64,000 bases of DNA from an uncultured Acetatifactor sp. (GTDB lineage: Bacteria > Bacillota > Clostridia > Lachnospirales > Lachnospiraceae). Shown here piece after piece: positions 15,720-24,452 of the stretch. Positions within the stretch are counted from its first letter, which is position 1. Each line of letters begins with the position of its first letter. Both the position numbers and the translations under genes were made by a program. Below the pieces are notes generated by a model. It did no database searches. It was not told the origin of the DNA and saw only the letters and a list, made by a program, of their open reading frames with translations. The DNA lies in contig CAJUGH010000002.1 of assembly GCA_910586215.1 (NCBI GenBank), positions 1 to 64,000 of the forward strand, read 5' to 3'.

Positions 15720-16589
15720 TCATTTTGCATCAGCGGTATGCAGGGCTAGAATCAATTCCCGCAGTACTTTGCAGGCAGTTGCGGTGGAAACGCCGCTGGG
15801 ATCCAGCGAAGGGGCCAGCTCATTGATGTCTGCGCCAACCACATGGGAGGTGCAGACTGTCCGGATGGCCTTTAGCAGCTGGAGGAACCCCACACCGCCC
15901 GCCTCTGGCGTACCTGTTCCGGGAAATGCAGAAGGATCCAGGCAGTCCAGGTCAATGGTGAGGTAAACGGGGACTTTCTGCTCCACCAGCACTGCAACGG
16001 TCTCTTCCAGGCCGTCAAACCCGAAGGGGTGCATATCCGTATGCTCACCGGCAAAACGGAATTCCTCCCGGTCACCGCTGCGGATACAGAACTGATGGAT
16101 GTGCCGGTCGCCTACCAGTTCATGGCACCGGCGCAGAACACAGGCGTGGGAGAGCTTTGCCCCCAGATAATCGTCCCGCAGATCGGCGTGGGCATCAAAG
16201 TGAATGATGTGAAGGCCCGGATGTCGATTTGCCACGGCACGCACCGCACCCAGCGTGACAAGATGTTCACCGCCCAGCAGCAGGGGGAATTTTCCATCCT
16301 GCAGGATGTGGACGGCACGGGCTTCGATATCTTCCAGTGCCGTCTGTGCGCTGCCAAAGCAAAGCTCCAGGTCGCCACTGTCAAATACGGCGCAGTCTGT
16401 CAGGTCAGCATCCTGATAAGGACTATAGGTTTCCAGCCCGAAACTCTCGTGGCGTATGGCAGAAGGACCGAACCGTGCGCCGGGCCGGAAGCTGGTGGTG
16501 GAGTCAAAAGGTGCGCCATACAGGACTATACGGGCATGTTCATAATCGCAGTCACAGCCTATAAAATTCTCAATATTTGGTTTCAGCAT
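15720..16589 (-). CDS. speB: Agmatinase (ureohydrolase family)
   Basis: 289 residues. The metal-ligand motifs of the arginase/agmatinase fold are all visible: GGEH, HFDAHADLRDD, and YLTIDLDCLDPSAFPGTGTPEAGG. Agmatinase releases urea from agmatine to give putrescine using two manganese ions. It sits three bases after speE and is followed by the carboxynorspermidine dehydrogenase. This supports a route arginine, agmatine, putrescine, carboxyspermidine, spermidine, with the decarboxylase at 17461 as first step. Confidence 0.88.
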   Translation of the reverse strand: MLKPNIENFIGCDCDYEHARIVLYGAPFDSTTSFRPGARFGPSAIRHESFGLETYSPYQDADLTDCAVFDSGDLELCFGSAQTALEDIEARAVHILQDGKFPLLLGGEHLVTLGAVRAVANRHPGLHIIHFDAHADLRDDYLGAKLSHACVLRRCHELVGDRHIHQFCIRSGDREEFRFAGEHTDMHPFGFDGLEETVAVLVEQKVPVYLTIDLDCLDPSAFPGTGTPEAGGVGFLQLLKAIRTVCTSHVVGADINELAPSLDPSGVSTATACKVLRELILALHTADAK

Positions 16590-16592
16590 GGC

Positions 16593-17447
16593 TCATCCCT
16601 CCACTTCCCGCAGCATCTCCTCCAGAAATGCAGGCAGACAGAAAGCACCCATATGGAGTCTGGGGGTATAGTAGCGTGTGTGCAGATTCAACTTTCTCCA
16701 TGCTTCCGTGTCCAGATCGTCAGTGGGATGATACTTTTTGCTGGCAAAACCGAACAGCCAGTACCCTGCAGCATAGGTGGGGATATGGGCCTGGTAGACC
16801 CGGCTGATGGGGAAGGTGGTGACAATACGCTTATGGCTGCGCTGCATGGCCTCTGCGTCCTCGGCGTAGAAAGGGCTCCCCTGCTGGTTGACCATGATGC
16901 CGTCTGCCCGCAGGGCGTTGTGGCAGCAGCCGTAGAACTCCCGGGTGAACAGTCCCTCCGAGGGTCCGAAGGGGTCAGTGGAGTCTACAATGATGAGGTC
17001 GTATGCCGCTTCCTGGCGCCGGATGAACTTCAGTGCATTCTCAAAATGGATATGAACCCGTCTGTCGTCCATCCGGCAGGCATTGCTGGGCAGATAGGTC
17101 CGGCAGGCCTCCACTACAAGTGGGTCCATCTCCACCAGGTCGATGTGTTCTACCCGGTCATACCGGGTCAGTTCCCGCACCACACCGCCGTCCCCGGCTC
17201 CAATGACCAGAATATCCCGGATGCCGGAATGTACTGCCATGGGCACATGGGTTATCATTTCGTCGTATATAAATTCATCCCGCTCCGTCAGCATCACGTT
17301 GCCGTCCAAAGTCAGCACGCGGCCGAATTCCGGCGTCTCGAAGATATCGATGCGCTGGTAGTCGCTCTGCTTGGAATACAGGTGCCGGTTGACCCGGATG
17401 CTGTGTTTCACATCCGGGGTATGTAATTCACTGAACCACATTTCCAT
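16593..17447 (-). CDS. speE: Polyamine aminopropyltransferase (spermidine synthase)
   Basis: 284 residues from the ATG at 17447 (AAAGGAGAGC upstream). Motifs: ETPEFGRVLTLDGNVMLTERDEFIYDEM, VIGAGDGGVVRE for decarboxylated S-adenosylmethionine, VEMDPLVVEACR, and DLIIVDSTDPFGPSEGLF. The family transfers an aminopropyl group to putrescine or agmatine. No speD (AdoMet decarboxylase) gene is in the window although its product is the required donor. The same operon holds the alternative carboxyspermidine route, so the true acceptor may be agmatine or another amine. Confidence 0.88.
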   Translation of the reverse strand: MEMWFSELHTPDVKHSIRVNRHLYSKQSDYQRIDIFETPEFGRVLTLDGNVMLTERDEFIYDEMITHVPMAVHSGIRDILVIGAGDGGVVRELTRYDRVEHIDLVEMDPLVVEACRTYLPSNACRMDDRRVHIHFENALKFIRRQEAAYDLIIVDSTDPFGPSEGLFTREFYGCCHNALRADGIMVNQQGSPFYAEDAEAMQRSHKRIVTTFPISRVYQAHIPTYAAGYWLFGFASKKYHPTDDLDTEAWRKLNLHTRYYTPRLHMGAFCLPAFLEEMLREVEG

Positions 17448-17460
17448 AGTTGCTCTCCTT

Positions 17461-18963
17461 TCATGCCAGCACATTCAGCTGTTCGAGATTCGGATCTTCC
17501 GGACCGGTCATGCTGCACCCTTTTTCCTTGGCGTACCGGATGTGCTCCAGGATCTTTGCGGTGACCCGTTCCCCCGGGGCCAGCAGGGGGATACCGGGCG
17601 GGTAGCACATCACGAACTCACTGCATACCCGCCCCTGGGTCCTGGTCAGGGGCAGGCTGATCTTCTGGGCATAAAACGCCTCCTGGGGGCTGGCTACCAC
17701 TTCCGGCTCTATGTATTCCTGGCTCAGAAGGCCAGACGGATCCCTCTGGTAGCGCCGCCGGATCTCTGCCAGGGCACTGACCAGCCGTTCCACTTCCTGG
17801 GGGCGGTCCCCCATGGAGAGGTAGGCCAGAATGTTGCCGATGTCACCGAATTCAATCTGGATATCATATTCATCCCGCAGGATATCATATACTTCAATGC
17901 CGGCCAGACCGATTTCCAGGGTATGGACGCTGAGTTTGGTGGTGTCAAAGTCGAATACAGAGTCTCCATTCATCAGTTCCCGGCCAAAGGCATAGTATCC
18001 GCCCACCACATTGATCTCCTGCCGGGCATACTCTGCCAGGTCGGCTACCTGATGGAACATTGCCCGGCCCCTCAGGGCCAGGTTCCGTCTGCTGATGTCC
18101 AGGCTGGACATCAGCAGATAACTGCCGGAGGTGGTCTGGGTCAGATTGATAATCTGCCGCACATATCCGGCGTGGACATCCGGTCCTACTAAAAGCAGGC
18201 TGGACTGGGTCAGGCTGCCACCGCTCTTGTGCATGGATACGGAAGCCATGTCCGCTCCTGCCGCCATGGCTGATACCGGCAGACCCCCGCCAAAATAGAA
18301 ATGGGTGCCGTGGGCTTCATCCGCAAGACATCTCATCCCTGCGGCGTGAGCCATTTTGACAATGGCCCGCAGGTCGCTGCATATGCCGTAGTAGGTGGGA
18401 TTGTTCACCAGCACCGCCACTGCGCCCGGATGTTCGGCGATAGCCTTTGCCACCTGTTCCCGGCGCATCCCCAGGGATATGCCCAGACGCACATCTACAT
18501 CCGGATTGACGTACACCGGCACTGCGCCACACAGAACCAGGGCGTTGATCACGCTCTTATGGACGTTGCGGGGCAGAATGATCTCATCCCCCCGCTTGCA
18601 GGTTGCAAGGATCATGCTCTGCACAGAACTTGTAGTGCCGCCAACCATCAGAAATGCGTGGGCTGCTCCAAAGGCGTCCGCCGCCAGCTTTTCTGCCTCC
18701 AGGATGACCGATACCGGATGGCATAGGTTGTCAAGAGGCTTCATGCTGTTTACATCTGCCCCAATGCACTGCTGCCCCAGAAATTCGGTCAGCTCCGGAT
18801 TGCCCCGGCCCCGCTTATGGCCTGGTACATCAAAGGGGACGACCCGCATCTGCCGGAAGGACTCCAGCGCCTCATAAATGGGTGCACGGTTCTGGCTGTT
18901 TAGATTTGGATGGGTTGGGGGGATTTTCAATTTCTTTCCTGCTCCTTTTTCTTCTGCTGGCAT
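17461..18963 (-). CDS. speA: Arginine/lysine/ornithine decarboxylase, fold-type I
   Basis: 500 residues from the ATG at 18963. A TTG at 18930 has a better-placed AAAAGGAG and may be the true start. Seen: VPFDVPGHKRG, FLMVGGTTSSVQSMI, ADEAHGTHFYF and SVSMHKSGGSLTQSS with the pyridoxal lysine. The length and single-domain plan match Gram-positive SpeA/Cad-type enzymes (about 480 residues), not the 700-residue enterobacterial forms. The agmatinase downstream makes arginine the likely substrate. It is the first gene of a five-gene operon with a long leader upstream. Confidence 0.83.
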   Translation of the reverse strand: MPAEEKGAGKKLKIPPTHPNLNSQNRAPIYEALESFRQMRVVPFDVPGHKRGRGNPELTEFLGQQCIGADVNSMKPLDNLCHPVSVILEAEKLAADAFGAAHAFLMVGGTTSSVQSMILATCKRGDEIILPRNVHKSVINALVLCGAVPVYVNPDVDVRLGISLGMRREQVAKAIAEHPGAVAVLVNNPTYYGICSDLRAIVKMAHAAGMRCLADEAHGTHFYFGGGLPVSAMAAGADMASVSMHKSGGSLTQSSLLLVGPDVHAGYVRQIINLTQTTSGSYLLMSSLDISRRNLALRGRAMFHQVADLAEYARQEINVVGGYYAFGRELMNGDSVFDFDTTKLSVHTLEIGLAGIEVYDILRDEYDIQIEFGDIGNILAYLSMGDRPQEVERLVSALAEIRRRYQRDPSGLLSQEYIEPEVVASPQEAFYAQKISLPLTRTQGRVCSEFVMCYPPGIPLLAPGERVTAKILEHIRYAKEKGCSMTGPEDPNLEQLNVLA

Positions 18964-18965
18964 AA

Positions 18966-19000
18966 CAAAACCGCAAGCTGTGCTGTCTGCACGACTTGCG
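18966..19000 (-). promoter_or_regulatory. Hairpin just before the decarboxylase start
   Basis: On the minus strand aaccgcaag and cttgcggtt pair perfectly (nine bases) and are followed by TTGTTATG at the first candidate start. It could hide the start region or act as an attenuator for the polyamine operon. Confidence 0.5.
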
Positions 19001-19361
19001 GTTGCTATCAGAGGAACTTCATCAGGTTGATCTTCTGCAAAATGTCCATTACCCAAAAGGAATGGGAAAAATGCAAAAATCTGAACTGGAAGAAGCTGTT
19101 CGGATAAGACGGGGGATCAGAGTCTATATAGCAATACTACTTTTACTACTCTTATTGACCGTTTCACAAGTCTGCGCACAAGGCACATTTCGGTTATGAA
19201 GTAACCAACTTATAAAATTTGAGCTTTTAACTCAATCAATAAGGCAACACAAGGCTGCCAATCGGCAGTGGACCCGGCTGTCCGTATGGCCTCGACTCCC
19301 GGAGGAGTGGTCCAAGTAATTGCTTTGAAAAGACTCTGGAAAGGACCTTTTCTTTTCAATT
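19001..19361 (-). ncRNA. Structured 5' leader of the polyamine operon, candidate riboswitch
   Basis: Between the predicted promoter (19368-19396) and the first gene lie about 400 bases without a clear gene. On the minus strand, starting near 19350, GGTCC pairs with GGACC. An ACTCC / GGAGT hairpin follows, then GGAC / GTCC and a CTGCC / GGCAG hairpin (about 19255-19268), and TTGAG / CTCAA near 19215-19235. This dense pairing is unlike spacer DNA. I do not recognise a known riboswitch class. No gene was found on the plus strand here either. Confidence 0.45.
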
Positions 19362-19367
19362 TCTGTT

Positions 19368-19396
19368 ATGTTACCATGGGCTTGTTGCTTTGTCAA
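19368..19396 (-). promoter_or_regulatory. Putative sigma-A promoter of the polyamine operon
   Basis: On the minus strand, consensus TTGACA (19391-19396) and TAACAT (19368-19373) are separated by 17 bases. Transcription would start near 19361, about 400 bases before the first gene. Confidence 0.65.
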
Positions 19397-19682
19397 GGGA
19401 CTTCCGGCAGTCTTTCACGGTCAGTACCAGCCAGGAAATTGTGCGATAGTTGCAATGGATATAGGGGAAATGGAAAAAAGACAGGCAGGAATGGCCTGTT
19501 TTTTGCGTGTATGGGAGGAAAAGGCCGATTTCTGTGCAAATATGGTTTCTTGAAAAGGGGAGGGAGGTCCGGTATGCTTTTCTTACAACAGCTGCCGTTG
19601 CATCGGTACACCGGAAAGCTGACAGCGGAGAGAAAGGACCTGGAAGAAGACATGAAGAAGACTTGATCCAGGGGAAGAAGAC

Positions 19683-20484
19683 GTGGCAGAAGGAGACATG
19701 GCCCAAGGGAAGAAAGTATGGGGGATGGACATGGGGATGGATAGGAACAGGGATGCCGTATATCAGACAGTCAGTCACCGGACAGACAGTCATCAGACAG
19801 GCACCGGAGACGGGAAAGAGACTGCTGGGAAATGGAACATAGGGAATAGGAACGCCGGGAGCAAGACCACGGGTCTTCGGAGGCGGATCCTCAGATCCTG
19901 GCAACTCTATGTACTGCTGCTGCCAGCGGTGGTGTACATTGCAGTGTTTGCGTACAAACCCATGTACGGCATCCTGATTGCCTTTAAAGATTTCAGCATC
20001 AAGAAGGGGGTCTGGGGCAGTCCCTGGGTGGGATTTGACAATTTTACCCGGCTGTTCAAGTCCTACTGGTTCCCGGTGATCCTGCGCACCTCATTTCATT
20101 TCCACGGTGGTCATGTGTGGCATGCTGATGCTGTTCTTGAGCCCCACCAACGGTATTGTGAACAAGCTGCTGAACCTGCTGGGGCAGGAGTCTGTGTTCT
20201 TCATGCAGGAGGCAGGGCTTTTCAAATGGGTCTATGTACTCAGTGGCATCTGGCAGGGGGTGGGCTGGAGTTCCATCATCTATTATGCAGCCCTCTCCGG
20301 CGTGGACAGGGCGCTGCTGGAGGCGGCCGAGATCGATGGCGCCACCCGCTTACAGAAGATCTGGTATATCAACCTGCCGGAAATCATGCCCACGGTGCTC
20401 ACCATGCTGATCCTAAGCTGCGGCAACGTGCTGAGTGTGGGATATGAGAAGGCACGAAGCGTAGACCCAAGCGGCTGCCCATAG
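19683..20484 (+). pseudogene. Broken sugar ABC transporter permease (LplB/YteP type)
   Basis: The first frame (from the GTG at 19683) gives LYVLLLPAVVYIAVFAYKPMYGILIAFKDFSI and GFDNFTRLFKSYWFPVILR, the usual N-terminus of these permeases. Around 20092-20107 coding moves to another frame at VVMCGMLMLFLSPTNGIVNKLLN; the two or so spans expected in between are missing, so there is an internal deletion. The EAA loop (EAAEIDGATRLQKIWYINLPEIMP) is intact. The protein stops after GNVLSVGYEKA, without the usual last 60 or so residues, at the border of a palindromic element. No intact binding protein or second permease lies next to it. Confidence 0.8.
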
Positions 20485-20850
20485 AGATGCAAAGCATCTC
20501 ATAGACATTTGGCGAATGCCGCGAGGTGTTTCTGTGCGAATTTTGCACATAAAACCCGATTTCGAAAAGTCAGAGGGATAGTTCCTCTGCAAAGAAGGAC
20601 TGACCGTCTACCCGTTATGGCAGTACCCCATGTGAATATATTGGCATAAAATATTGGCTGCTACAAGATAGGTTGCGTTTTTTCCTGAAGCGCCAACCCT
20701 CCACAGTTACTGTTCACTCCGTTCACAGCAACATATGCACACAAAACGCCAAATGCAGGCGTTTTGGCGCAGGTTGTCTCTGGTTTGTCACGCAAAGAAC
20801 GCGTGAAAACACCTCGCGGTGGCACCTGTGAACAGTAACCCTCCACAGAC
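20485..20850. repeat. Nested inverted-repeat element
   Basis: No gene. Pairs seen: gagatgc / gcatctc (about 20484-20500), ccgcgaggtgttt / aaacacctcgcgg (20519-20531, 20807-20819), gttactgttcac / gtgaacagtaac (20706-20717, 20828-20839) and aaaacgcc / ggcgtttt (20743-20765). Because the arms interlock, this may be two elements, one inserted in the other. It sits exactly at the truncated end of the permease. Confidence 0.6.
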
Positions 20851-20852
20851 AC

Positions 20853-20881
20853 TTGACATTTTCCCGAATAATGCTTACAAT
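20853..20881 (+). promoter_or_regulatory. Putative sigma-A promoter of trpB2
   Basis: Consensus TTGACA (20853-20858) and TACAAT (20876-20881) are separated by 17 bases. The leader to the start codon is about 105 bases. Confidence 0.75.
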
Positions 20882-20990
20882 GCAATCAGTCGTTTTCCTG
20901 CATTAAAGTCCTAAAGCAGGAGCAAAGGAAAGGAATCAGAAGGAAACCGGCCAAATAAGCCCAGGCGGGCGAACAGGGAGGAACCAGCCA

Positions 20991-22373
20991 ATGTCTGAGA
21001 AAACCATACCATACAAGATATATCTGGAAGAGCATGAGATGCCGAAGCAGTGGTACAATGTCCGCGCCGACATGAAGAACAAGCCGGCGCCGCTATTGAA
21101 CCCCGGTACCCTACAGCCCATGACGGCCCAGGAACTGCAGGGGGTGTTCTGTGAGGAACTGGTGAAGCAGGAACTGAATGACACGGACGCCTACATTGAC
21201 ATTCCCCAGGAGATCCGGGATTTCTACAAGATGTACCGTCCTTCGCCCCTGGTGCGTGCCTACTGCCTGGAGAAGAAGCTGGACACCCCTGCGAAGATCT
21301 ACTATAAATTTGAAGGTAACAATACCAGCGGCAGCCACAAGCTGAATTCTGCCATTGCCCAGGCCTATTATGCCAAACAGCAGGGCCTTAAGGGGGTCAC
21401 CACGGAGACCGGCGCAGGCCAGTGGGGCACGGCCCTGTCCATGGCCTGTTCCTATTTTGACTTGGACTGTCTGGTGTACATGGTAAAGGTATCCTATGAG
21501 CAGAAGCCTTTCCGCCGGGAGGTCATGCGCACTTACGGCGCCCAGGTGACACCGTCCCCTTCGGACACCACGAATGTGGGCCGCAGAATCCTGGAAGAGT
21601 TCCCTGGAACCGGCGGCAGCCTGGGCTGTGCCATCTCCGAGGCTGTGGAAGCGGCCACCAGCAGGGAGGGATACCGGTATGTGCTGGGCAGTGTACTGTC
21701 CCAGGTGCTGCTCCACCAGTCCATCATCGGGGAAGAGACCAAGGCGGCCCTGCGGAAATATGACATCAAGCCGGACATGATCATCGGCTGTGCAGGAGGC
21801 GGTTCCAACCTGGGGGGCCTGATCTCCCCGTTTGTGGGGGAGAAGATCCGCGGGGAGGCAGATTACCAGATCCTTGCAGTGGAGCCTGCATCCTGCCCCA
21901 GCCTCACCAGGGGGAAATACGTATACGATTTCTGCGACACGGGAAAGGTATGTCCCCTGGCCAAGATGTATACCCTGGGCAGCGGCTTCATGCCTGCCCC
22001 CAACCATGCAGGGGGCCTGCGCTACCACGGCATGAGTTCCGTGGTGTCCCAGCTCTACCATGACGGCCTCATCAGTGCGGTGAGTGTGGAGCAGACAGCA
22101 GTCTTCCAGGCGGCAGAACAGTTTGCCAGGGTGGAGGGCATCCTGCCTGCGCCGGAGAGCGCCCATGCCATCAAGGTGGCCATAGATGAAGCAGGGAAGT
22201 GTAAGGAGACCGGGGAGGAGAAGACCATTGTGTTCGGCCTCACAGGCACAGGCTATTTTGACATGGTGGCCTATGGCAGGTTCCATGACGGACAGATGAC
22301 GGATTATATCCCGACAGACGCGGATCTGGAGAAAGGCTTTGCCGGGATCCCGAAGTTCCCGGGGAATGAGTGA
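20991..22373 (+). CDS. trpB: Tryptophan synthase beta-like enzyme, TrpB2 type
   Basis: 460 residues, longer than TrpB1 (about 400) as usual for TrpB2. Seen: RPSPLVRAYCLEKKL, GNNTSGSHKLNSAIA with the pyridoxal lysine, ETGAGQWGTALS and GCAGGGSNLGGL for phosphate binding. TrpB joins indole and serine to tryptophan; TrpB2 proteins often lack a dedicated TrpA partner, and none is seen here. The ATG follows GGGAGGAACC. An ArsC-like gene starts 17 bases after its stop, so the two may share a transcript. Confidence 0.88.
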   Translation: MSEKTIPYKIYLEEHEMPKQWYNVRADMKNKPAPLLNPGTLQPMTAQELQGVFCEELVKQELNDTDAYIDIPQEIRDFYKMYRPSPLVRAYCLEKKLDTPAKIYYKFEGNNTSGSHKLNSAIAQAYYAKQQGLKGVTTETGAGQWGTALSMACSYFDLDCLVYMVKVSYEQKPFRREVMRTYGAQVTPSPSDTTNVGRRILEEFPGTGGSLGCAISEAVEAATSREGYRYVLGSVLSQVLLHQSIIGEETKAALRKYDIKPDMIIGCAGGGSNLGGLISPFVGEKIRGEADYQILAVEPASCPSLTRGKYVYDFCDTGKVCPLAKMYTLGSGFMPAPNHAGGLRYHGMSSVVSQLYHDGLISAVSVEQTAVFQAAEQFARVEGILPAPESAHAIKVAIDEAGKCKETGEEKTIVFGLTGTGYFDMVAYGRFHDGQMTDYIPTDADLEKGFAGIPKFPGNE

Positions 22374-22390
22374 TTACCAGGAGGTGTCCC

Positions 22391-22741
22391 ATGCAATTGA
22401 TTCAATATGCAAAATGCAGTACTTGCAAAAAAGCGGCAGCCTGGCTGCAGGCAAACCGTTTATCCTATGAAGACCGGCCTATTAAGGAGCAGAATCCCAC
22501 CTGTGAGGAACTGACAGAATGGTATCACAGAAGCGGCCTGCCCTTGAAGCGGTTCTTCAACACCAGCGGCAACCTCTATAAGGAGCTGGGGCTGAAGGAT
22601 AAGCTGCCTGCCATGTCCGAGGAGGAGCAGCTTGCGCTGTTGGCCACGGACGGGATGCTGGTAAAACGGCCCCTGGCGGTGGGGGAAGACTTTGTGCTGG
22701 TGGGATTCAAGGAAGCAGAGTGGGCAGAGAAGCTTCTGTGA
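22391..22741 (+). CDS. ArsC/Spx family thioredoxin-fold protein
   Basis: 116 residues from the ATG at 22391 (AGGAGGTG upstream). The N-terminus MQLIQYAKCSTCKKAAAWL carries a CxxC at residues 9-12, and GDGMLVKRPLAVG-like sequence near residue 87 (LATDGMLVKRPLAV) is the conserved C-terminal motif of the family. The family includes arsenate reductases and Spx regulators. CxxC, not the CxxS of many ArsC, favours a redox reductase or a Spx-like role. No arsenic genes are nearby. Confidence 0.8.
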   Translation: MQLIQYAKCSTCKKAAAWLQANRLSYEDRPIKEQNPTCEELTEWYHRSGLPLKRFFNTSGNLYKELGLKDKLPAMSEEEQLALLATDGMLVKRPLAVGEDFVLVGFKEAEWAEKLL

Positions 22742-22835
22742 GGACAAGGAACGTCAAAACAGATTCTCTTCGCATATTATGTGTATCAGTGTGACGGTCC
22801 AGTGACCGGTTGAACCGTTATGTAAGGATTCCATT

Positions 22836-22885
22836 TGACGGGCGTGGCGTAAGTCGCGCCTGTTGCGCTATAAAGGAAAATACAC
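22836..22885 (+). repeat. Hairpin repeat G, copy 1, before the MATE gene
   Basis: cgggcgtggc and gtcgcgcctg form a ten-base stem with G-T pairs around GTAA, followed by ttgcgctataaaggaaaa. A related sequence follows the MATE gene at 24331-24376. Stem bases differ between copies while most pairing is retained, with one mismatch in the second. Confidence 0.55.
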
Positions 22886-22921
22886 TAGGTTTCGTGCGAT
22901 AAACGAGAACGGAGGAAGCAG

Positions 22922-24280
22922 GTGAGAATTGGGTTGAAGGTATCCCGGGAACAAAAGCAATTTTACCGCAATTTATGCGCAATGGTGCTGCCCATTGCGT
23001 TCCAGAATCTCATGACCGCCCTGGTAAGCGCTTCCGATGCCCTCATGCTGGGCTTTCTGGAGCAGGAGGCCTTGTCTGCAGTGTCCCTGGCAGGGCAGGT
23101 GACTTTTGTGTACAACCTCTGTGTGACGGTCCTGGTCCAGGGCACTACCATGCTGGCGGCCCAGTACTGGGGGAAGGGGGAGCGGGATACCGTGGAACGG
23201 ATCCTTGCCCTGGCCATGAGGTATATGATGGTGGTGACAGTGGTTTTCCTGGGAGGGACCCTCTTCTTCCCGGAACAGATCATGTCCCTGCTGACAAACG
23301 AGACGGCACTAGTCAGCCGCGGGGCCAGGTACCTGCGGATAGCGGGCATCTCTTATGTACCTTTAGGACTGTCCCAGATCTACCTCTGCATTATGAAAAA
23401 CAGCGGGAAGACAGCGAAGAGCACCATCATCGGCTCTTCTTCCATGATCCTGAATGTATGCTTTAACACCGTGTTCATCTTCGGCTTCCTGGGATGTCCG
23501 GCCATGGGAATCCAGGGGGCAGCCCTGGCCACTGTGCTGGCTTCTGCGGTCCAGTTCGGGTGGACCATGGCAGAAGCCAGGAGGGAGGGCAGCATCAGGA
23601 TCCGGTGTGCTTATATGGTATCTGTGGACCGGAAGATCCGGAAAGATTTCAACCGGTATACCCTGCCCATAGTGGGGAATTATTTCTTCTGGGGCGGGGG
23701 TGTGACCATGTTTTCCGTCATTATCGGACACCTGGGGAATGACGCGGTAGCGGCTAATTCCCTGGCCAATATTGTGCGGAATATCCTCTCCTGCGTGTCT
23801 AAGGGCGTGGCCACCGCGGGGGCTATCCTGGTGGGCAACGAACTGGGGAAGAACCAGATGGAACTGGCCAAAAAGTATGCCAGACATTCCACGGTACTGG
23901 CCGCAACGATCGGGGGAATCACCTGCCTGGGGATTGTGGCGCTGCGTCCGCTGATCCTGCACTTCTCCCATCTGACGGAAACGGCTACCGGGTATCTCTC
24001 CGGGATGCTGCTGATGTCCAGCTATTATGCCATTGCCGGCTCCATCAATAATATGGTGATCGGAGGCATATTCTGTGCAGGCGGCAAGTCAAAATTCGGC
24101 TGTATCTGTGACGGGATCATATTGTGGATGCTGGTGATTCCGGCAGCCTTCCTGGCGGCATTCCATTTCCGCCTGCCAGTGCTGGCAGTATATTTTATCC
24201 TGTGCCTGGACGAATGTGTCAAAATACCGGTGGTGTACTGGTATTACCGGAAATACACCTGGGTGCAGAACTTGACATGA
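22922..24280 (+). CDS. MATE family multidrug/cation efflux transporter
   Basis: 452 residues from the GTG at 22922 with GGAGGAAGCAG upstream. About twelve hydrophobic spans in two related halves, as expected for MATE. The start of the first half (MVLPIAFQNLMTALVSASDALMLGFL) and of the second (YTLPIVGNYFFWGGGVTMFSVIIGHLGNDAVAANSLA) are typical. MATE proteins export organic cations or drugs against sodium or protons. No regulator adjoins it. It is flanked on both sides by the hairpin repeat at 22836 and 24331. Confidence 0.87.
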   Translation: MRIGLKVSREQKQFYRNLCAMVLPIAFQNLMTALVSASDALMLGFLEQEALSAVSLAGQVTFVYNLCVTVLVQGTTMLAAQYWGKGERDTVERILALAMRYMMVVTVVFLGGTLFFPEQIMSLLTNETALVSRGARYLRIAGISYVPLGLSQIYLCIMKNSGKTAKSTIIGSSSMILNVCFNTVFIFGFLGCPAMGIQGAALATVLASAVQFGWTMAEARREGSIRIRCAYMVSVDRKIRKDFNRYTLPIVGNYFFWGGGVTMFSVIIGHLGNDAVAANSLANIVRNILSCVSKGVATAGAILVGNELGKNQMELAKKYARHSTVLAATIGGITCLGIVALRPLILHFSHLTETATGYLSGMLLMSSYYAIAGSINNMVIGGIFCAGGKSKFGCICDGIILWMLVIPAAFLAAFHFRLPVLAVYFILCLDECVKIPVVYWYYRKYTWVQNLT

Positions 24281-24330
24281 CAGTGGATTTTTATATTAAG
24301 ATGGTTTGCGGCATTATAAAGTGGTCAATC

Positions 24331-24376
24331 AACCGGCGCGGCATAAGCCACGCCGGTTGTGCCGTATTAGGAAGGA
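24331..24376 (+). repeat. Hairpin repeat G, copy 2, after the MATE gene
   Basis: aaccggcgcggc pairs with gccacgccggtt around ATAA with one mismatch, then ttgtgccgtattaggaagg. It matches 22836-22885 in loop position and trailing sequence. It lacks a T run, so it is not a standard terminator. Confidence 0.55.
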
Positions 24377-24452
24377 AAGAAAATGCTTATTGTGTTACTT
24401 TTGCCGGATATCTTATAATGAAAGCCATAGAGAGAAAAAGAGGAGGAATATC

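Noticed and set aside
16029..17426. 465-codon plus-strand frame across speB and speE
   Set aside because: It spans two recognised genes on the other strand and has no start signal.
19255..19330. Possible ykkC/guanidine-type or SAM-type riboswitch in the polyamine leader
   Set aside because: Some G/C-rich pairings recall these classes, but the conserved core sequences are not there; kept only as an unclassified leader.
21111..22286. 391-codon minus-strand frame opposite trpB2
   Set aside because: Shadow of a well-supported gene; the composition is untypical of protein.
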